A stretch of 64,000 bases of DNA from assembly GCF_002368415.1 (NCBI RefSeq), contig NZ_AP018290.1:8981717-9045716 (forward strand). The letters run 5' to 3'. The stretch comes from Calothrix sp. NIES-4105. GTDB taxonomy: Bacteria; Cyanobacteriota; Cyanobacteriia; Cyanobacteriales; Nostocaceae. The translations under genes and the position numbers were made by a program. Below the pieces are notes generated by a model. That model was not told the DNA's origin, made no database searches, and saw only the letters and a program-made list of their open reading frames with translations. Of the stretch, positions 54,921-63,602 are shown one piece after another (the stretch's first letter is position 1; the number at the start of each line of letters is the position of its first letter).

Positions 54921-55886
54921 ATGGCGCCATCTGTTAGTTTAATTCGTGCAACTTCTTATGAACGTGAGATATTAAGAGACTCCCTCGAAACTCTTATAGA
55001 ACCTCTTGGTGGAATAAAAGCGTTTGTAAAACCAGGAAACCGAGTTCTTTTAAAACCGAATTTACTGACAGGCGCCCGTCCTACCAAAGAGTGTACCACC
55101 CGTCCAGAACTTGTATACGCAGTTGCCAAAATGGTAATCGAAGCTGGTGGTAAACCTTTCTTAGGTGATAGTCCAGCGTTTGGTAGTGCTAAGGGTGTTG
55201 CTATAGCTAATGGATATCAGTTTATTTTGGATGAACTGAAATTGCCTGTCGTTGAGTTTCACGGCAAACGCTATACTGCAGCAAGCGAAGATTTTAATCA
55301 TTTGCTGCTGTGTAAAGAAGCGATGGAAGCTGATGTAGTAATTAACTTACCAAAAGTTAAATCGCACGTTCAACTTGTCCTGACTATGGGGGTAAAAAAT
55401 TTATTTGGCTGTGTTCCTGGCAAAATGAAAGCTTGGTGGCACATGGAAGCTGGTAAAGATGCTAATCGTTTTGCTGATATGCTCGTAGAAACCGCGCGTG
55501 CAATTAATCCTGATTTAACTATACTTGATGGCATTATTGGACATGAAGGTAATGGACCGAGTGGAGGTGAACCACGTCAACTCGGTGTTTTAGCTGCATC
55601 TACTGATGTTTTTGCTTTAGATAGAGCAATAGTAGAAATACTTAAAGTTCCACCTCAACAAGTTCCAACGCTTGCTGCTTCGATGCGCGCGAATTTAGTC
55701 CCTGAGCTAACTAGTATTGATTTTCCACTTCTACAAACTGATATCTTACAAATCGATGATTGGCGCCTGCCTGACAAGTTTATTCCAATTGATTTTGGAA
55801 TGCCTAGAGTAATTAAATCCACCTTCAAACATCTTTACATTCGATTCATCAAAGAGCCAATGCGTGCTTACAATATGCACTCTTGA
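54921..55886 (+). CDS. DUF362 domain protein
   Basis: 321 residues with the DUF362 pattern: RVLLKPNLLTGARPTKECTT, GKPFLGDSPAFGSAKGVA, INLPKVKSHVQLVLTMGVKN and ILDGIIGHEGNGPSGGEPR. Many relatives carry a ferredoxin domain at the C-terminus; there are no Cys clusters here, so this is the short form. Function unknown. GGCGCC lies four bases into the gene. Confidence 0.88.
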   Translation: MAPSVSLIRATSYEREILRDSLETLIEPLGGIKAFVKPGNRVLLKPNLLTGARPTKECTTRPELVYAVAKMVIEAGGKPFLGDSPAFGSAKGVAIANGYQFILDELKLPVVEFHGKRYTAASEDFNHLLLCKEAMEADVVINLPKVKSHVQLVLTMGVKNLFGCVPGKMKAWWHMEAGKDANRFADMLVETARAINPDLTILDGIIGHEGNGPSGGEPRQLGVLAASTDVFALDRAIVEILKVPPQQVPTLAASMRANLVPELTSIDFPLLQTDILQIDDWRLPDKFIPIDFGMPRVIKSTFKHLYIRFIKEPMRAYNMHS

Positions 55887-55997
55887 TAACTATGCTTCGC
55901 TTTTTTGTTTATTTAAAGTTTTTAAGTGATAACTTGGCTACAACAATTCTTGTAGTAGGCAGAGTAAGCTATTAATACCCTCCGATTGCTTAACCAG

Positions 55998-56028
55998 ACC
56001 GCCCATTTAATTTTAGGGCGGTTTTTTT
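55998..56028 (+). terminator. Rho-independent terminator
   Basis: ACCGCCC (55998-56004) pairs with GGGCGGT (56016-56022), followed by seven T. It ends the DUF362 gene, about 110 bp after its stop. Confidence 0.9.
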
Positions 56029-56029
56029 A

Positions 56030-56813
56030 GCTCTTTTTTTGGTTCCCCAGCAAGAATTATAACTTGGGGGCTGGTTTCGATCAATATCTGAAATTTTGAT
56101 TACAATCGTATCAGTCGCATCAATCGTACTTATTATTTAAAAAGTGCAAATAACTTTGATTATCTGTCTTGAGAAGGATTGCATAATTTTTTTTATAGTG
56201 CATATTAAGAATTTACAATTGTTAATTTTAAGTTTTGTTGACTTTAATTAATAGATAATTACTTGCAGCTATAAAACTAGTATGTGTATTTATTCGTACC
56301 TCTCAGTAGCCACAAAGCAATTTTTGAGTTTATTTACGGACGTATGATTATTTTTGAGTATAACTACTTATATTACCGAAACTAGAATTTTTCCTTCAGT
56401 AATTGTTCGGTTGATTTTTGCTAATTGTAACAGCGGTCAATTTTGATTAATAACCCTCTGTATGCAGGCATCGAAAGCTTATATGTTCAGGATTTAAGAG
56501 ATTAATCTTGCTGATTATAAAATTCGGAATTAAGATAATACATGTACAGTGAGTGTAAATTATAATGCTAGGTCTAGCGTTAAAAGTATCGGACATGAAT
56601 TACTGGATAATCACATGCATCTAAGGATATATATAACAAAATTGAAACACAGAATACAGATTTTACGCACGCAGCTGAAAATTTGATGTGTAAAATTTTA
56701 GATGTAGAATGTAGTCTGAACGTTTTTAAGGTTATCAAATACTAGGTAATGCTCCCGTCGGATATTAGTTAAAATAATATCAAGACTCTCGCTTTTTGAG
56801 AGTCAGTGCAATA
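56030..56813. other. Long AT-rich intergenic region
   Basis: About 780 bp with no coding frame and no GGCGCC. A hairpin GACTCTC-GCTTTTT-GAGAGTC lies at 56784-56804, just before the small membrane protein. Nothing else was identified. Confidence 0.5.
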
Positions 56814-56834
56814 ATGTCAAGATTTTGGTTTTTT

Positions 56835-57023
56835 ATGAACTCTAATAGTCAGTCTGCTAATATTGATAGGTCATCTCATCGGTTGGCAGACATTGTCGGA
56901 ACTTTCATTGCAATTTTAACTTTAGGGTTGCCTTTGTTTGTTATTGCTCATTATTCATCAAGTAATGTTGAAATAAACAGGGAGCAACCAATTACGTCTA
57001 GATTGCAGCAAAGTCGAGACTAA
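56835..57023 (+). CDS. Small single-span membrane protein
   Basis: 62 residues from ATG 56835 (upstream ATG 56814 and TTG 56796 are in frame). The N-terminus is polar, followed by HRLADIVGTFIAILTLGLPL, then FVIAHYSSSN, which gives one membrane helix (about 23-43). It looks like small conserved cyanobacterial membrane proteins of unknown role. The hairpin at 56784-56804 ends just before the ATG at 56814, which favours the later start. Confidence 0.6.
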   Translation: MNSNSQSANIDRSSHRLADIVGTFIAILTLGLPLFVIAHYSSSNVEINREQPITSRLQQSRD

Positions 57024-57207
57024 CATTATACAATCTTCTTTGTTTCGCATTTCCCGCACGTGCGCGCATTGGCGACTTCATTCGGCACAACAAGCTTGTG
57101 TGCATGTACAGAACCTTAGTGTATATAATACGTGACTTATCATCAAGTTGAAACGCGCGCTCTTTAAGAATCGCTTTAGCTGAATGCACTAAATAATATA
57201 ATTTGTC

Positions 57208-57243
57208 AACTCCCTGGTTCGATCTAGGGAGTTAATTTTTTTT
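57208..57243 (+). terminator. Rho-independent terminator
   Basis: AACTCCCT (57208-57215) pairs with AGGGAGTT (57226-57233) followed by AATTTTTTTT. It separates the small membrane protein gene from ppa. Confidence 0.85.
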
Positions 57244-57315
57244 GCTCAGATATAATTAAAAATTCTGAATAAATTATCAGTCAACAAAAGTACAATATTC
57301 GCCTTAGAATCTATT

Positions 57316-57341
57316 ACGGGTAGCTTAAAAGTGCTGCCCGT
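57316..57341 (+). promoter_or_regulatory. Hairpin in the ppa leader
   Basis: ACGGGTAGC pairs with GCTGCCCGT (one mismatch, 8-base loop), 31 bp before the ppa start codon. There is no T run, so it is a leader structure rather than a terminator. Confidence 0.5.
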
Positions 57342-57371
57342 TGTATTCGTGTGCATAGAAGGAGATTTGTT

Positions 57372-57884
57372 GTGGATTTGTCGCGTATCCCAGCCCAACC
57401 GAAACCCGGTATTATCAACGTACTGATTGAAATTACAGGTGGGAGTAAGAATAAATATGAATTTGATAAGGATTTGAATGCTTTTGCTTTAGACCGCGTA
57501 TTATATTCGTCGGTGCAATATCCATACGATTACGGTTTTGTGCCCAACACTTTGGCTGATGATGGCGACCCCTTAGACGGAATGGTAATTATGGATGAAC
57601 CTACCTTTCCTGGATGCGTCATTGCCGCGCGACCAATTGGCATGTTAGAGATGATTGACGGTGGTGATCGCGATGAAAAAATCCTTTGCGTTCCTGACAA
57701 AGACCCACGCTATACTCACGTCAAATCTCTTAAAGACCTTGCTCCCCACAAACTTGATGAAATCGCCGAGTTCTTTCGCAGCTACAAGAATTTAGAAAAG
57801 AAAGTTACTGAAATTCTTGGTTGGCAAGATGTTGATCAAGTTCAACCCCTTGTTGACAAGTGTATTAAAGCTGGCGCCAAGTAA
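57372..57884 (+). CDS. ppa: Inorganic pyrophosphatase
   Basis: 170 residues from GTG 57372, preceded by AAGGAGA; the in-frame GTG 57351 would put the ribosome site inside the gene. Family I pyrophosphatase: [13 protein letters not shown] start, [20 protein letters not shown] with the metal-binding D-x-D-P-x-D motif, and VPDKDPRY. It hydrolyses PPi to drive biosynthesis. Confidence 0.96.
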   Translation: MDLSRIPAQPKPGIINVLIEITGGSKNKYEFDKDLNAFALDRVLYSSVQYPYDYGFVPNTLADDGDPLDGMVIMDEPTFPGCVIAARPIGMLEMIDGGDRDEKILCVPDKDPRYTHVKSLKDLAPHKLDEIAEFFRSYKNLEKKVTEILGWQDVDQVQPLVDKCIKAGAK

Positions 57885-57909
57885 AGTTAAAAGTTTTGAG
57901 TGCTGAGTC

Positions 57910-57968
57910 GGGGCGGGTTAACCAAAATTTCCCGTTATATACCAGGATATAGGTAAACCCGCCCGTAC
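57910..57968. repeat. GGGCGGGTTTACC element, reverse orientation
   Basis: Nearly exact reverse complement of 8084-8142 (two or three mismatches over about 57 bp), placed after a heptamer-repeat fragment (57898-57906). This high identity over a 50-kb distance suggests recent movement. Confidence 0.9.
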
Positions 57969-58136
57969 AAGAGGCGCGGGGTTAGGTGATGTGAGAACGG
58001 TAATTTAATACAGAGAATTGTGTGTACTCTATAAGATGTAATAAGTTGCGAGTACAAAAATTATCTTTCTACTCTGCTCTAAAATATAGAGGCGCCAGCG
58101 AGACTGAAACCTCTCTAAAACTTATTACTCTCGTAC
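57969..58136. other. Non-coding region before panD
   Basis: No gene seen. It contains GGCGCC at 58091 and short AT-rich stretches. Confidence 0.45.
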
Positions 58137-58177
58137 AGACGTGATTAATCACGTCTCTACACTCAGCACTCAGCACT
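58137..58177. repeat. AGACGTGAT palindrome plus heptamer repeats
   Basis: AGACGTGATTAATCACGTCT (58137-58156) is a perfect 20-bp palindrome, followed by CTCAGCA heptamers (58161-58177). It lies 14 bases upstream of panD. Confidence 0.85.
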
Positions 58178-58190
58178 CTTAACTATTAAA

Positions 58191-58568
58191 ATGTACCGCA
58201 CAATTCTTTTAGCAAAGATTCATAACTGTACTCTGACCGCAGCAAATATAAATTATGTGGGTAGTATTAGTATTGACCAAGTATTGTTAGATAAATCTGG
58301 TATTTTACCTTACGAGCAGGTACATGTTGTCAACATCAATAATGGTGAGCGTTTCACGACTTATGCAATCCCGGCGCCAGCATTTTCAGGAGCGATAGAA
58401 CTAAATGGGGCTGCGGCACGTCTAGGCATTTCAGGGGATCGCTTGATTATAATGTCTTACGGGCAGTTTACAACTTCGGAGTTAAAAACATACTCTCCTA
58501 CTGTTGTACTAGTAGATGAAAAAAATCGAATTTTAGAAGTTCGATACTATGATGATCTGCTTGCCTAG
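58191..58568 (+). CDS. panD: Aspartate 1-decarboxylase
   Basis: 125 residues with the self-cleavage site Gly-Ser in [10 protein letters not shown] (Ser about 25), which forms the pyruvoyl group, and [20 protein letters not shown]. It makes beta-alanine for pantothenate and coenzyme A. It is 27 bases upstream of the metallo-beta-lactamase-fold gene, so the two probably form an operon. Confidence 0.96.
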   Translation: MYRTILLAKIHNCTLTAANINYVGSISIDQVLLDKSGILPYEQVHVVNINNGERFTTYAIPAPAFSGAIELNGAAARLGISGDRLIIMSYGQFTTSELKTYSPTVVLVDEKNRILEVRYYDDLLA

Positions 58569-58595
58569 GAGCGTTCCTGTACACGAAAATGTCTA

Positions 58596-59495
58596 ATGAA
58601 ACAGATGTCACCGACTCGAAGTTACCTAAAATACGATGCAGCGAATATTCCTCTATGCTCCCAGGAACTAGGAAATTTTGCCGTACAATTTTGGGGTGTA
58701 CGGGGTTTAATTCCAACACCAGGTAGTAACACCAATCGTTATGGAGGTAATACTGCTTGTGTTGAAATGTTTGTAGCTGGTAAGCACTTGATTTTTGATG
58801 GTGGTACTGGTTTGCGAAGCTTGGGTAAAAATTTACTGTTGAACCAGAACTTACGCGCGCATTTATTTTTTACCAACTCACAGTCTAACCGTATTCAAGG
58901 ATTCCCATTTTTTGCTCCTGCGTTTGTTCCGAACAATCATCTTTGTATTTATGGCAGTGCTGCCTCTAACGGCGCCTCGATTAAACAGAGTTTGGGCGAC
59001 CAAATGTTACAACCACACTTTCCGTATCCACTACAAGTTATGCAATCGGAGTTAGCATTTTGCTATCTCACTCCAAACCGCGTAATTACACTAGATGATA
59101 TAACGATTACTACTGGTTTAATTAATAGTACTCAGAAATCGCTTGGATATCGTATTGCTTGGCAGGAGTATAGTGTTGCTTATATTACAGATTTGAGTAA
59201 TAGTGTTGATGATGTTGAACTAGCAAATATAATTGAGTTAGTACAAGGTGCGGATTTATTGATTGCCAACGCAACTTATACAGAATTGACACCGCGAAAC
59301 CATCAAAATGATGATTCACCTTGGCAAGCAGCAGTTGATTTAGCGTTGAAAAGTGATGTTAAGCGTTTGGTAATTTCACATCACCACCCTGACGACGATG
59401 ATGATTTCCTTGATGGAGTGCAAACAAAAATTAAATCGGTCTTTGAGTTAGCTATATTAGCGCGCGAAGGATTGGTTTTAAGTATAGATATATAA
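58596..59495 (+). CDS. Metallo-beta-lactamase-fold protein lacking metal ligands
   Basis: 299 residues. VQFWGVRGLIPTPGSNTNRY, then GGNTACVEM, and HLIFDGGTGLRSLG are typical of the cyanobacterial MBL-fold family usually carrying FTHTHWDHIQGFPFF. Here the same place reads FTNSQSNRIQGFPFF (91-105): His94, His96, Asp98 and His99 are replaced by Asn, Gln, Asn and Arg. Later motifs (YITDLS and ISHHHPDDDDDF) are partly kept. The fold is intact but the zinc site is lost, so this is probably a pseudoenzyme. It is co-oriented with panD. Confidence 0.85.
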   Translation: MKQMSPTRSYLKYDAANIPLCSQELGNFAVQFWGVRGLIPTPGSNTNRYGGNTACVEMFVAGKHLIFDGGTGLRSLGKNLLLNQNLRAHLFFTNSQSNRIQGFPFFAPAFVPNNHLCIYGSAASNGASIKQSLGDQMLQPHFPYPLQVMQSELAFCYLTPNRVITLDDITITTGLINSTQKSLGYRIAWQEYSVAYITDLSNSVDDVELANIIELVQGADLLIANATYTELTPRNHQNDDSPWQAAVDLALKSDVKRLVISHHHPDDDDDFLDGVQTKIKSVFELAILAREGLVLSIDI

Positions 59496-59561
59496 ATTCA
59501 AAAGCACTTGTGTATCAAATAAAACCCTTCTTAAAATTCATTTTTTAAAAATGTCCACAGC

Positions 59562-59588
59562 AAAATGTCCACCAATGGTGGACATTTT
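59562..59588. terminator. Bidirectional terminator
   Basis: AAAATGTCCACC (59562-59573) and GGTGGACATTTT (59577-59588) form a perfect 12-bp stem with a 3-base loop between convergent genes. An extra AATGTCCAC half-site lies at 59550. Confidence 0.9.
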
Positions 59589-59628
59589 AAAATCATGTTT
59601 GTATAGTTCTTTTGTACCCAAGTGGAAT

Positions 59629-60711
59629 TTAAGCTGGCTGAAAAAGATGTAGTGATGTAGCAACTGCGCTCTTTACTTCTTCGAGTTTTTTAAGAACAGT
59701 TCCATTACTGAGAAGTTCTTCAGCTTTGGCAATACCTGCAAAAATATCCTGACATACACCACTGCGCCACAGATAAAATCCTCCATTCCACAATGCACTT
59801 TGCATAACTTCACACTTTTGACCTTTTAGTGCTGCTTTGATTTCTAATATCAACTCGGATGTTGTTTTTAACGGTACGTCTTGCGTTGTAAAGTTGTAAT
59901 CACGAGGCGCCAAAAGTAATCGTTCGATTGATGCTGTTTCAGATGCAGTAGACCCTAAACCAATTATTGCTGTACGGTCGCGCGGTAAATCACAACTGCC
60001 TTCTAAGCCTTTAACAGTAGTGAATTGAGTAATACCCTGTAATGTTAAAGCGGTTTGAAACATTTCTTCGGTAGGAGGATGAACGAAGCCAGAAATAATA
60101 TGAGCATCACCCAAGTAAGGGTTCCATATTAATTCCATTGTGGCAAATGGGGGTCGTTTACCTAATTGGTCGCGGTATTCCCAGATTGCATTAGTCAGAG
60201 GAAAATGCTTGGGTGTGTATACTAAAGCAATACCTGTTTGCTCAAATACCTGTTGGGTTAGATCAAACGACATGGAAGTCCAGTCAACTCCTAATGACTG
60301 CCATACCTCAACCAAAGGTAAACCATATTTAGTTGGCAAACGACCCCCACCATGCATAACAACAGGTTGTCCTGCTGCTGCAAGTAATAAAGCTGTTATT
60401 GGACTAATTGGTGCAGTGCGAGCGCGACCGTCATAAGGTATACCTAAAACTATAATTCGCTCATTCGCAATTGGTTTAAGCTTTGGCCCTAGTTCATTAT
60501 ACGCATCCAACATCCCCGCTAATTCTTCACCTGTTGGGCGCCGAATGCGGTGAGCAATCATAAATGCACCAATTTGTGCTGGTGTTGCCTCACCCAGCAA
60601 CATCATCCTAGTAACAGTAGCAGCCGACTCACGAGTTAGATTAGAAGAAGTATGGTTTCCACTGCCGACTTTTTTTAGCAATTCCCGAAATTTATTACTC
60701 ATTTTATTCAC
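59629..60711 (-). CDS. TrpD-like (anthranilate phosphoribosyltransferase family) protein
   Basis: 360 residues with the nucleoside phosphorylase/PRT fold: an N-terminal helical domain (SAATVTRMMLLGEATPAQIG, then AFMIAHRIRRPTGEELAGML) and the alpha/beta domain. The PRPP loop of true TrpD (GTGGD) is replaced by LGIPYDGRARTAPIS, as in the TrpD paralogues found widely in cyanobacteria whose substrate is unknown. It lies downstream of the ntcB-like gene on the same strand, about 40 bp apart, suggesting an operon under that regulator or NtcA. Confidence 0.85.
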   Translation of the reverse strand: MNKMSNKFRELLKKVGSGNHTSSNLTRESAATVTRMMLLGEATPAQIGAFMIAHRIRRPTGEELAGMLDAYNELGPKLKPIANERIIVLGIPYDGRARTAPISPITALLLAAAGQPVVMHGGGRLPTKYGLPLVEVWQSLGVDWTSMSFDLTQQVFEQTGIALVYTPKHFPLTNAIWEYRDQLGKRPPFATMELIWNPYLGDAHIISGFVHPPTEEMFQTALTLQGITQFTTVKGLEGSCDLPRDRTAIIGLGSTASETASIERLLLAPRDYNFTTQDVPLKTTSELILEIKAALKGQKCEVMQSALWNGGFYLWRSGVCQDIFAGIAKAEELLSNGTVLKKLEEVKSAVATSLHLFQPA

Positions 60712-60754
60712 TGTTTATTATTTACAACTGGTGATTGCGCTGTATCACCAATAA

Positions 60755-61708
60755 TTAACTTGCGTTTCGCATCATATCCAAATTGAACTGAGGTGGTATG
60801 TGTTGACGCACCAGTTGCCAGAAATGTTGAATTGGAGGAATTTGCAAACGGTCATTAGTAGTTACCATAACGACTCGACGGGTTAAACTCGATGTCGTCT
60901 CCGGAAGAAGACTGTTGTTATTAGCAAGGGGACGAACTGCAAGAGTCGGGTCATTGCGTGCTTCGACTAAAGCTGAATATGGTAACAGCGCTACAAATTC
61001 ACCTTGTCGAACTACTCCTCTAAAAGCATCAAGCGTATTTACTTCTAAAGCCGCTTGTAAAGTTGCTTCGAGTCGCTCAAATTTATCTTGTACTAACCTT
61101 TGCATTCCATACCCGTCTTTGAATACAACTTGCGGGTAATTAACTAACTCCGACCAGGAAATTGTGTCATATTGTGCTAAAGGATGGCTAACTGCGATCA
61201 AAACCTCAATTGGTTCCTCATATAGTGTTTCTACAATCATTTCGCGACCTGTAGTCAGGAAACGATTGTTCATCACAATTGCTAAGTCAACCAAACCATC
61301 CTTAAGAACTTTCAGCGCGCGGTCACTCCCTAACGATGTCACCCGCAACTGTACATCCGGGTAATCGTGGCAAAATTGCTGTAATACTGGCGGTAAGTAA
61401 TAAGCACATAGCGAGTGAATCGCAGCAATACATAGCTCTGGTTGCTTTCCAGACACCAAATCAGCTATTTCCTGCGTCGCGCTTTGCCATTCAGCATATA
61501 TTTTACGCGCGCGCGGCAATAACCGCTCACCCGCAAGCGTTAATTTTGCCTGACTTGTACGGTGAAAAAGTTCACATCCCAAGTCCGCTTCTAATGCCTG
61601 AATTTGACGACTGATAGTCGATTGCGTGACACCGCATTTACGCGCTGCCCCTTGAAAACTACCAGCCTCAGCAATACCCAGAAAAGCTTGTAGCTGCTCT
61701 AGTCGCAT
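60755..61708 (-). CDS. ntcB: LysR-family regulator, NtcB-like
   Basis: 317 residues. Winged-helix DNA-binding domain (1-60; MRLEQLQAFLGIAEAGSFQG, then CGVTQSTISRQIQALEADLG) and effector domain (about 90-300; RVTSLGSDRALKVLKDGLVD). The sequence strongly resembles NtcB, the activator of nitrate-assimilation genes in cyanobacteria; CmpR/RbcR-type LysR proteins are the alternative. A GTA-N8-TAC sequence lies 8 bp upstream of the start codon. No nitrate or nitrite genes are in the window. Confidence 0.75.
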   Translation of the reverse strand: MRLEQLQAFLGIAEAGSFQGAARKCGVTQSTISRQIQALEADLGCELFHRTSQAKLTLAGERLLPRARKIYAEWQSATQEIADLVSGKQPELCIAAIHSLCAYYLPPVLQQFCHDYPDVQLRVTSLGSDRALKVLKDGLVDLAIVMNNRFLTTGREMIVETLYEEPIEVLIAVSHPLAQYDTISWSELVNYPQVVFKDGYGMQRLVQDKFERLEATLQAALEVNTLDAFRGVVRQGEFVALLPYSALVEARNDPTLAVRPLANNNSLLPETTSSLTRRVVMVTTNDRLQIPPIQHFWQLVRQHIPPQFNLDMMRNAS

Positions 61709-61715
61709 TGTTTAT

Positions 61716-61729
61716 GTAGCCTGAATTAC
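61716..61729. promoter_or_regulatory. Possible NtcA site upstream of ntcB-like gene
   Basis: GTA-GCCTGAAT-TAC matches the NtcA consensus GTA-N8-TAC. It is only 8 bp before the ntcB ATG, closer than an activator site (-41) should be, unless transcription starts within the coding region or the site represses. The motif is short: about 20 chance matches are expected per 64 kb. Confidence 0.3.
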
Positions 61730-62341
61730 ATTTGTGGCTTTTATCAACTTAGCTGATTTGACACTAAGTTTTAGTAGATTTTGTTACATCTTGCTGATTC
61801 GCTGCCATTTTTTGCAGCAGGTGCAATGTTGGGTTATTTACGTTCAATACGGTAAAACAACCGAGTTTTTGACGAAATCTGACTATCAGAGAATTCTAAA
61901 TATTTTCTTAAAAAATAATTCAGTCCCACAAAAAAATTAACATTTGATTCCCATATGTTAAGAAAAGTCAACAATATGGTACATTTGCATTGCATGATCA
62001 GACGCGCGTTCTAGGTAGGGTCTATTTGTTTATATTGCTTGCGCTCTAAACAAGCCTAAAAATATGAAGTGTTGATAAATCATAAACTGATGACTTTTAT
62101 ATTAAAGTTTTTTTACAATTCAGTACTGATAACTTTGCACTTTCAACATAAAGCAACCAACTAGCAGCAACATATTTTCAGCGTATTCTCGTAATTATAA
62201 GATTTATTGCACGTTAAATAAATCACATTATTTTCTGAGCCGAGGAAAATCAAAAAAATCAGGGATACCTCTGGTGTCGGAAGCTAGAAAGGATTACACA
62301 ATGGGCGTATAAACAAAAAACGTTCATTAGTGTTGACGAGA
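61730..62341. other. Promoter and leader region of the first PEP-CTERM paralogue
   Basis: About 600 bp, AT-rich, no convincing gene (a 68-codon frame at 61734 has no coding character). From about 62010 it is similar to 63270-63600 upstream of the second paralogue, including TTATATTGC(T/C)(T/C)GCGCT and CAGGGATA(C/T)CTCTGGTGTC. Confidence 0.6.
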
Positions 62342-62347
62342 ATGATT

Positions 62348-63145
62348 ATGAAAATTGCAAATTTAGTAAGTAAAGCAGCTATCGTTTCTGGTGTAATTTT
62401 GTCTGCCGCTATTGTAAGTCGCCCTGCAATGGCTGCGTCTTTTACAATAACAATTGAAGACCCAGGTGTAATGAATGCAAATTCATCAAATTTGAGTAAT
62501 CGCTATGTACAAACTTTTGATGGACAAGCAACTGGTTTTAACGAAAATGGCTTCAAATGGATTGATAGTAATGGGCAAACGATTGGTCAATATAGTACTG
62601 TTATGATCCAAGATCCAGACCAATATGGTGCTGCTGGTGGAAACGGGAAGTATTTCGATGTAAATACAGGAAGATCGGGTAACGCAAACCAAACGATTGC
62701 TACCCTAAAACTGGCAAACGCACAAAAGTACTTCGGATTTTGGTGGTCTGCGGGTGACAGTAACAACAAACTAGAGTTTCTATCAAACGGTACATCTGTA
62801 TACACGATGACTACTGCGGATTTAGTTAATCAAATAAACAGCCTATCAAATAAAGAGGCATACTACGGTAATCCTAACTCGCCATTTCAAGATCAAAATT
62901 CTGGTGAAGCCTATGCTTTCATCAACTTCTACAATACTGATGGAACCTTTGACGAAATTAGATTTACCAACATTGGTGCAACTGGTTTTGAATCAGATAA
63001 TCACACAGTAGCCGCTAATTTCACCAATACTCGTGCGGTTCCTGAGTCTTCTTTTGTGTTAGGCATTGGTTCGATTGCTTTTGTAGGTGCTGCTTCAGTT
63101 ATGACTCGCACGAAGAAGAAGAAGACCGTTTTTAAATTGTCATAA
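62348..63145 (+). CDS. PEP-CTERM exosortase-dependent surface protein
   Basis: About 265 residues from ATG 62348 (ATG 62342 and TTG 62330 are in frame). Signal peptide AAIVSGVILSAAIVSRPAMA, then a beta-rich domain containing QKYFGFWWSAGDSNNKLEFL, and a C-terminal VPESSF motif, hydrophobic helix and a basic RTKKKK tail: an exosortase substrate. It resembles the cyanobacterial Npun_F0296-type surface protein family. It has a tandem paralogue starting at 63603. No GGCGCC occurs in either copy. Confidence 0.87.
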   Translation: MKIANLVSKAAIVSGVILSAAIVSRPAMAASFTITIEDPGVMNANSSNLSNRYVQTFDGQATGFNENGFKWIDSNGQTIGQYSTVMIQDPDQYGAAGGNGKYFDVNTGRSGNANQTIATLKLANAQKYFGFWWSAGDSNNKLEFLSNGTSVYTMTTADLVNQINSLSNKEAYYGNPNSPFQDQNSGEAYAFINFYNTDGTFDEIRFTNIGATGFESDNHTVAANFTNTRAVPESSFVLGIGSIAFVGAASVMTRTKKKKTVFKLS

Positions 63146-63195
63146 GCGCACGGTTCAACCAATTCAAATAGCTATGATTCTGCTAATGACAATAT

Positions 63196-63226
63196 AAGGA
63201 TTGGGCTTGCGTCCAGTCCTTTTTTA
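63196..63226 (+). terminator. Terminator after first PEP-CTERM paralogue
   Basis: AAGGATTGG and CCAGTCCTT form a stem with one mismatch over an 8-base loop, followed by T6. Confidence 0.8.
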
Positions 63227-63602
63227 TTGGTTACTTTCATCATTCCTAGAGGAAAAATCAAACGAGTGTAGGGTTTATATCTTTATATTGCTCGCGCTTT
63301 GGACAAGCCTAAAAAAATGAATTGCTGATCAGGCATAAACTAACACATTTGTATTCAATTTTCTTAAAATTTAGTACTTATAACTTCGCATTTTCTAGAT
63401 AAAGCAATCAATAAGCAGCAGCATTTTTCTGCGTATTATCGTCATATTTAGATTAATACTTTGTTAAATAAATAACATTTTTATTTAAGCAAAGTCAAAT
63501 CAAGAAAATCAGGGATATCTCTGGTGTCAGAAGCTGAGAAAGGCTTGCAAAATAAGCATATAAACTACAGTAACGCACTTCGAGCGTTTCACAATAATGA
63601 TT
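63227..63602. other. Leader region of the second PEP-CTERM paralogue
   Basis: Non-coding, homologous to about 62010-62347. Best conserved parts are GACAAGCCTAAAAA(A)ATGAA near 63302 and the block TCAGGGATATCTCTGGTGTC at 63510-63529. Confidence 0.6.

Noticed and set aside
57211-57226. GGTTCGATC as a tRNA T-loop
   Set aside because: It is the loop of a terminator hairpin; no acceptor stem, anticodon arm or D-arm is present.
61734-61940. 68-codon frame upstream of the PEP-CTERM genes
   Set aside because: AT-rich, no ribosome site, no resemblance to a protein family.
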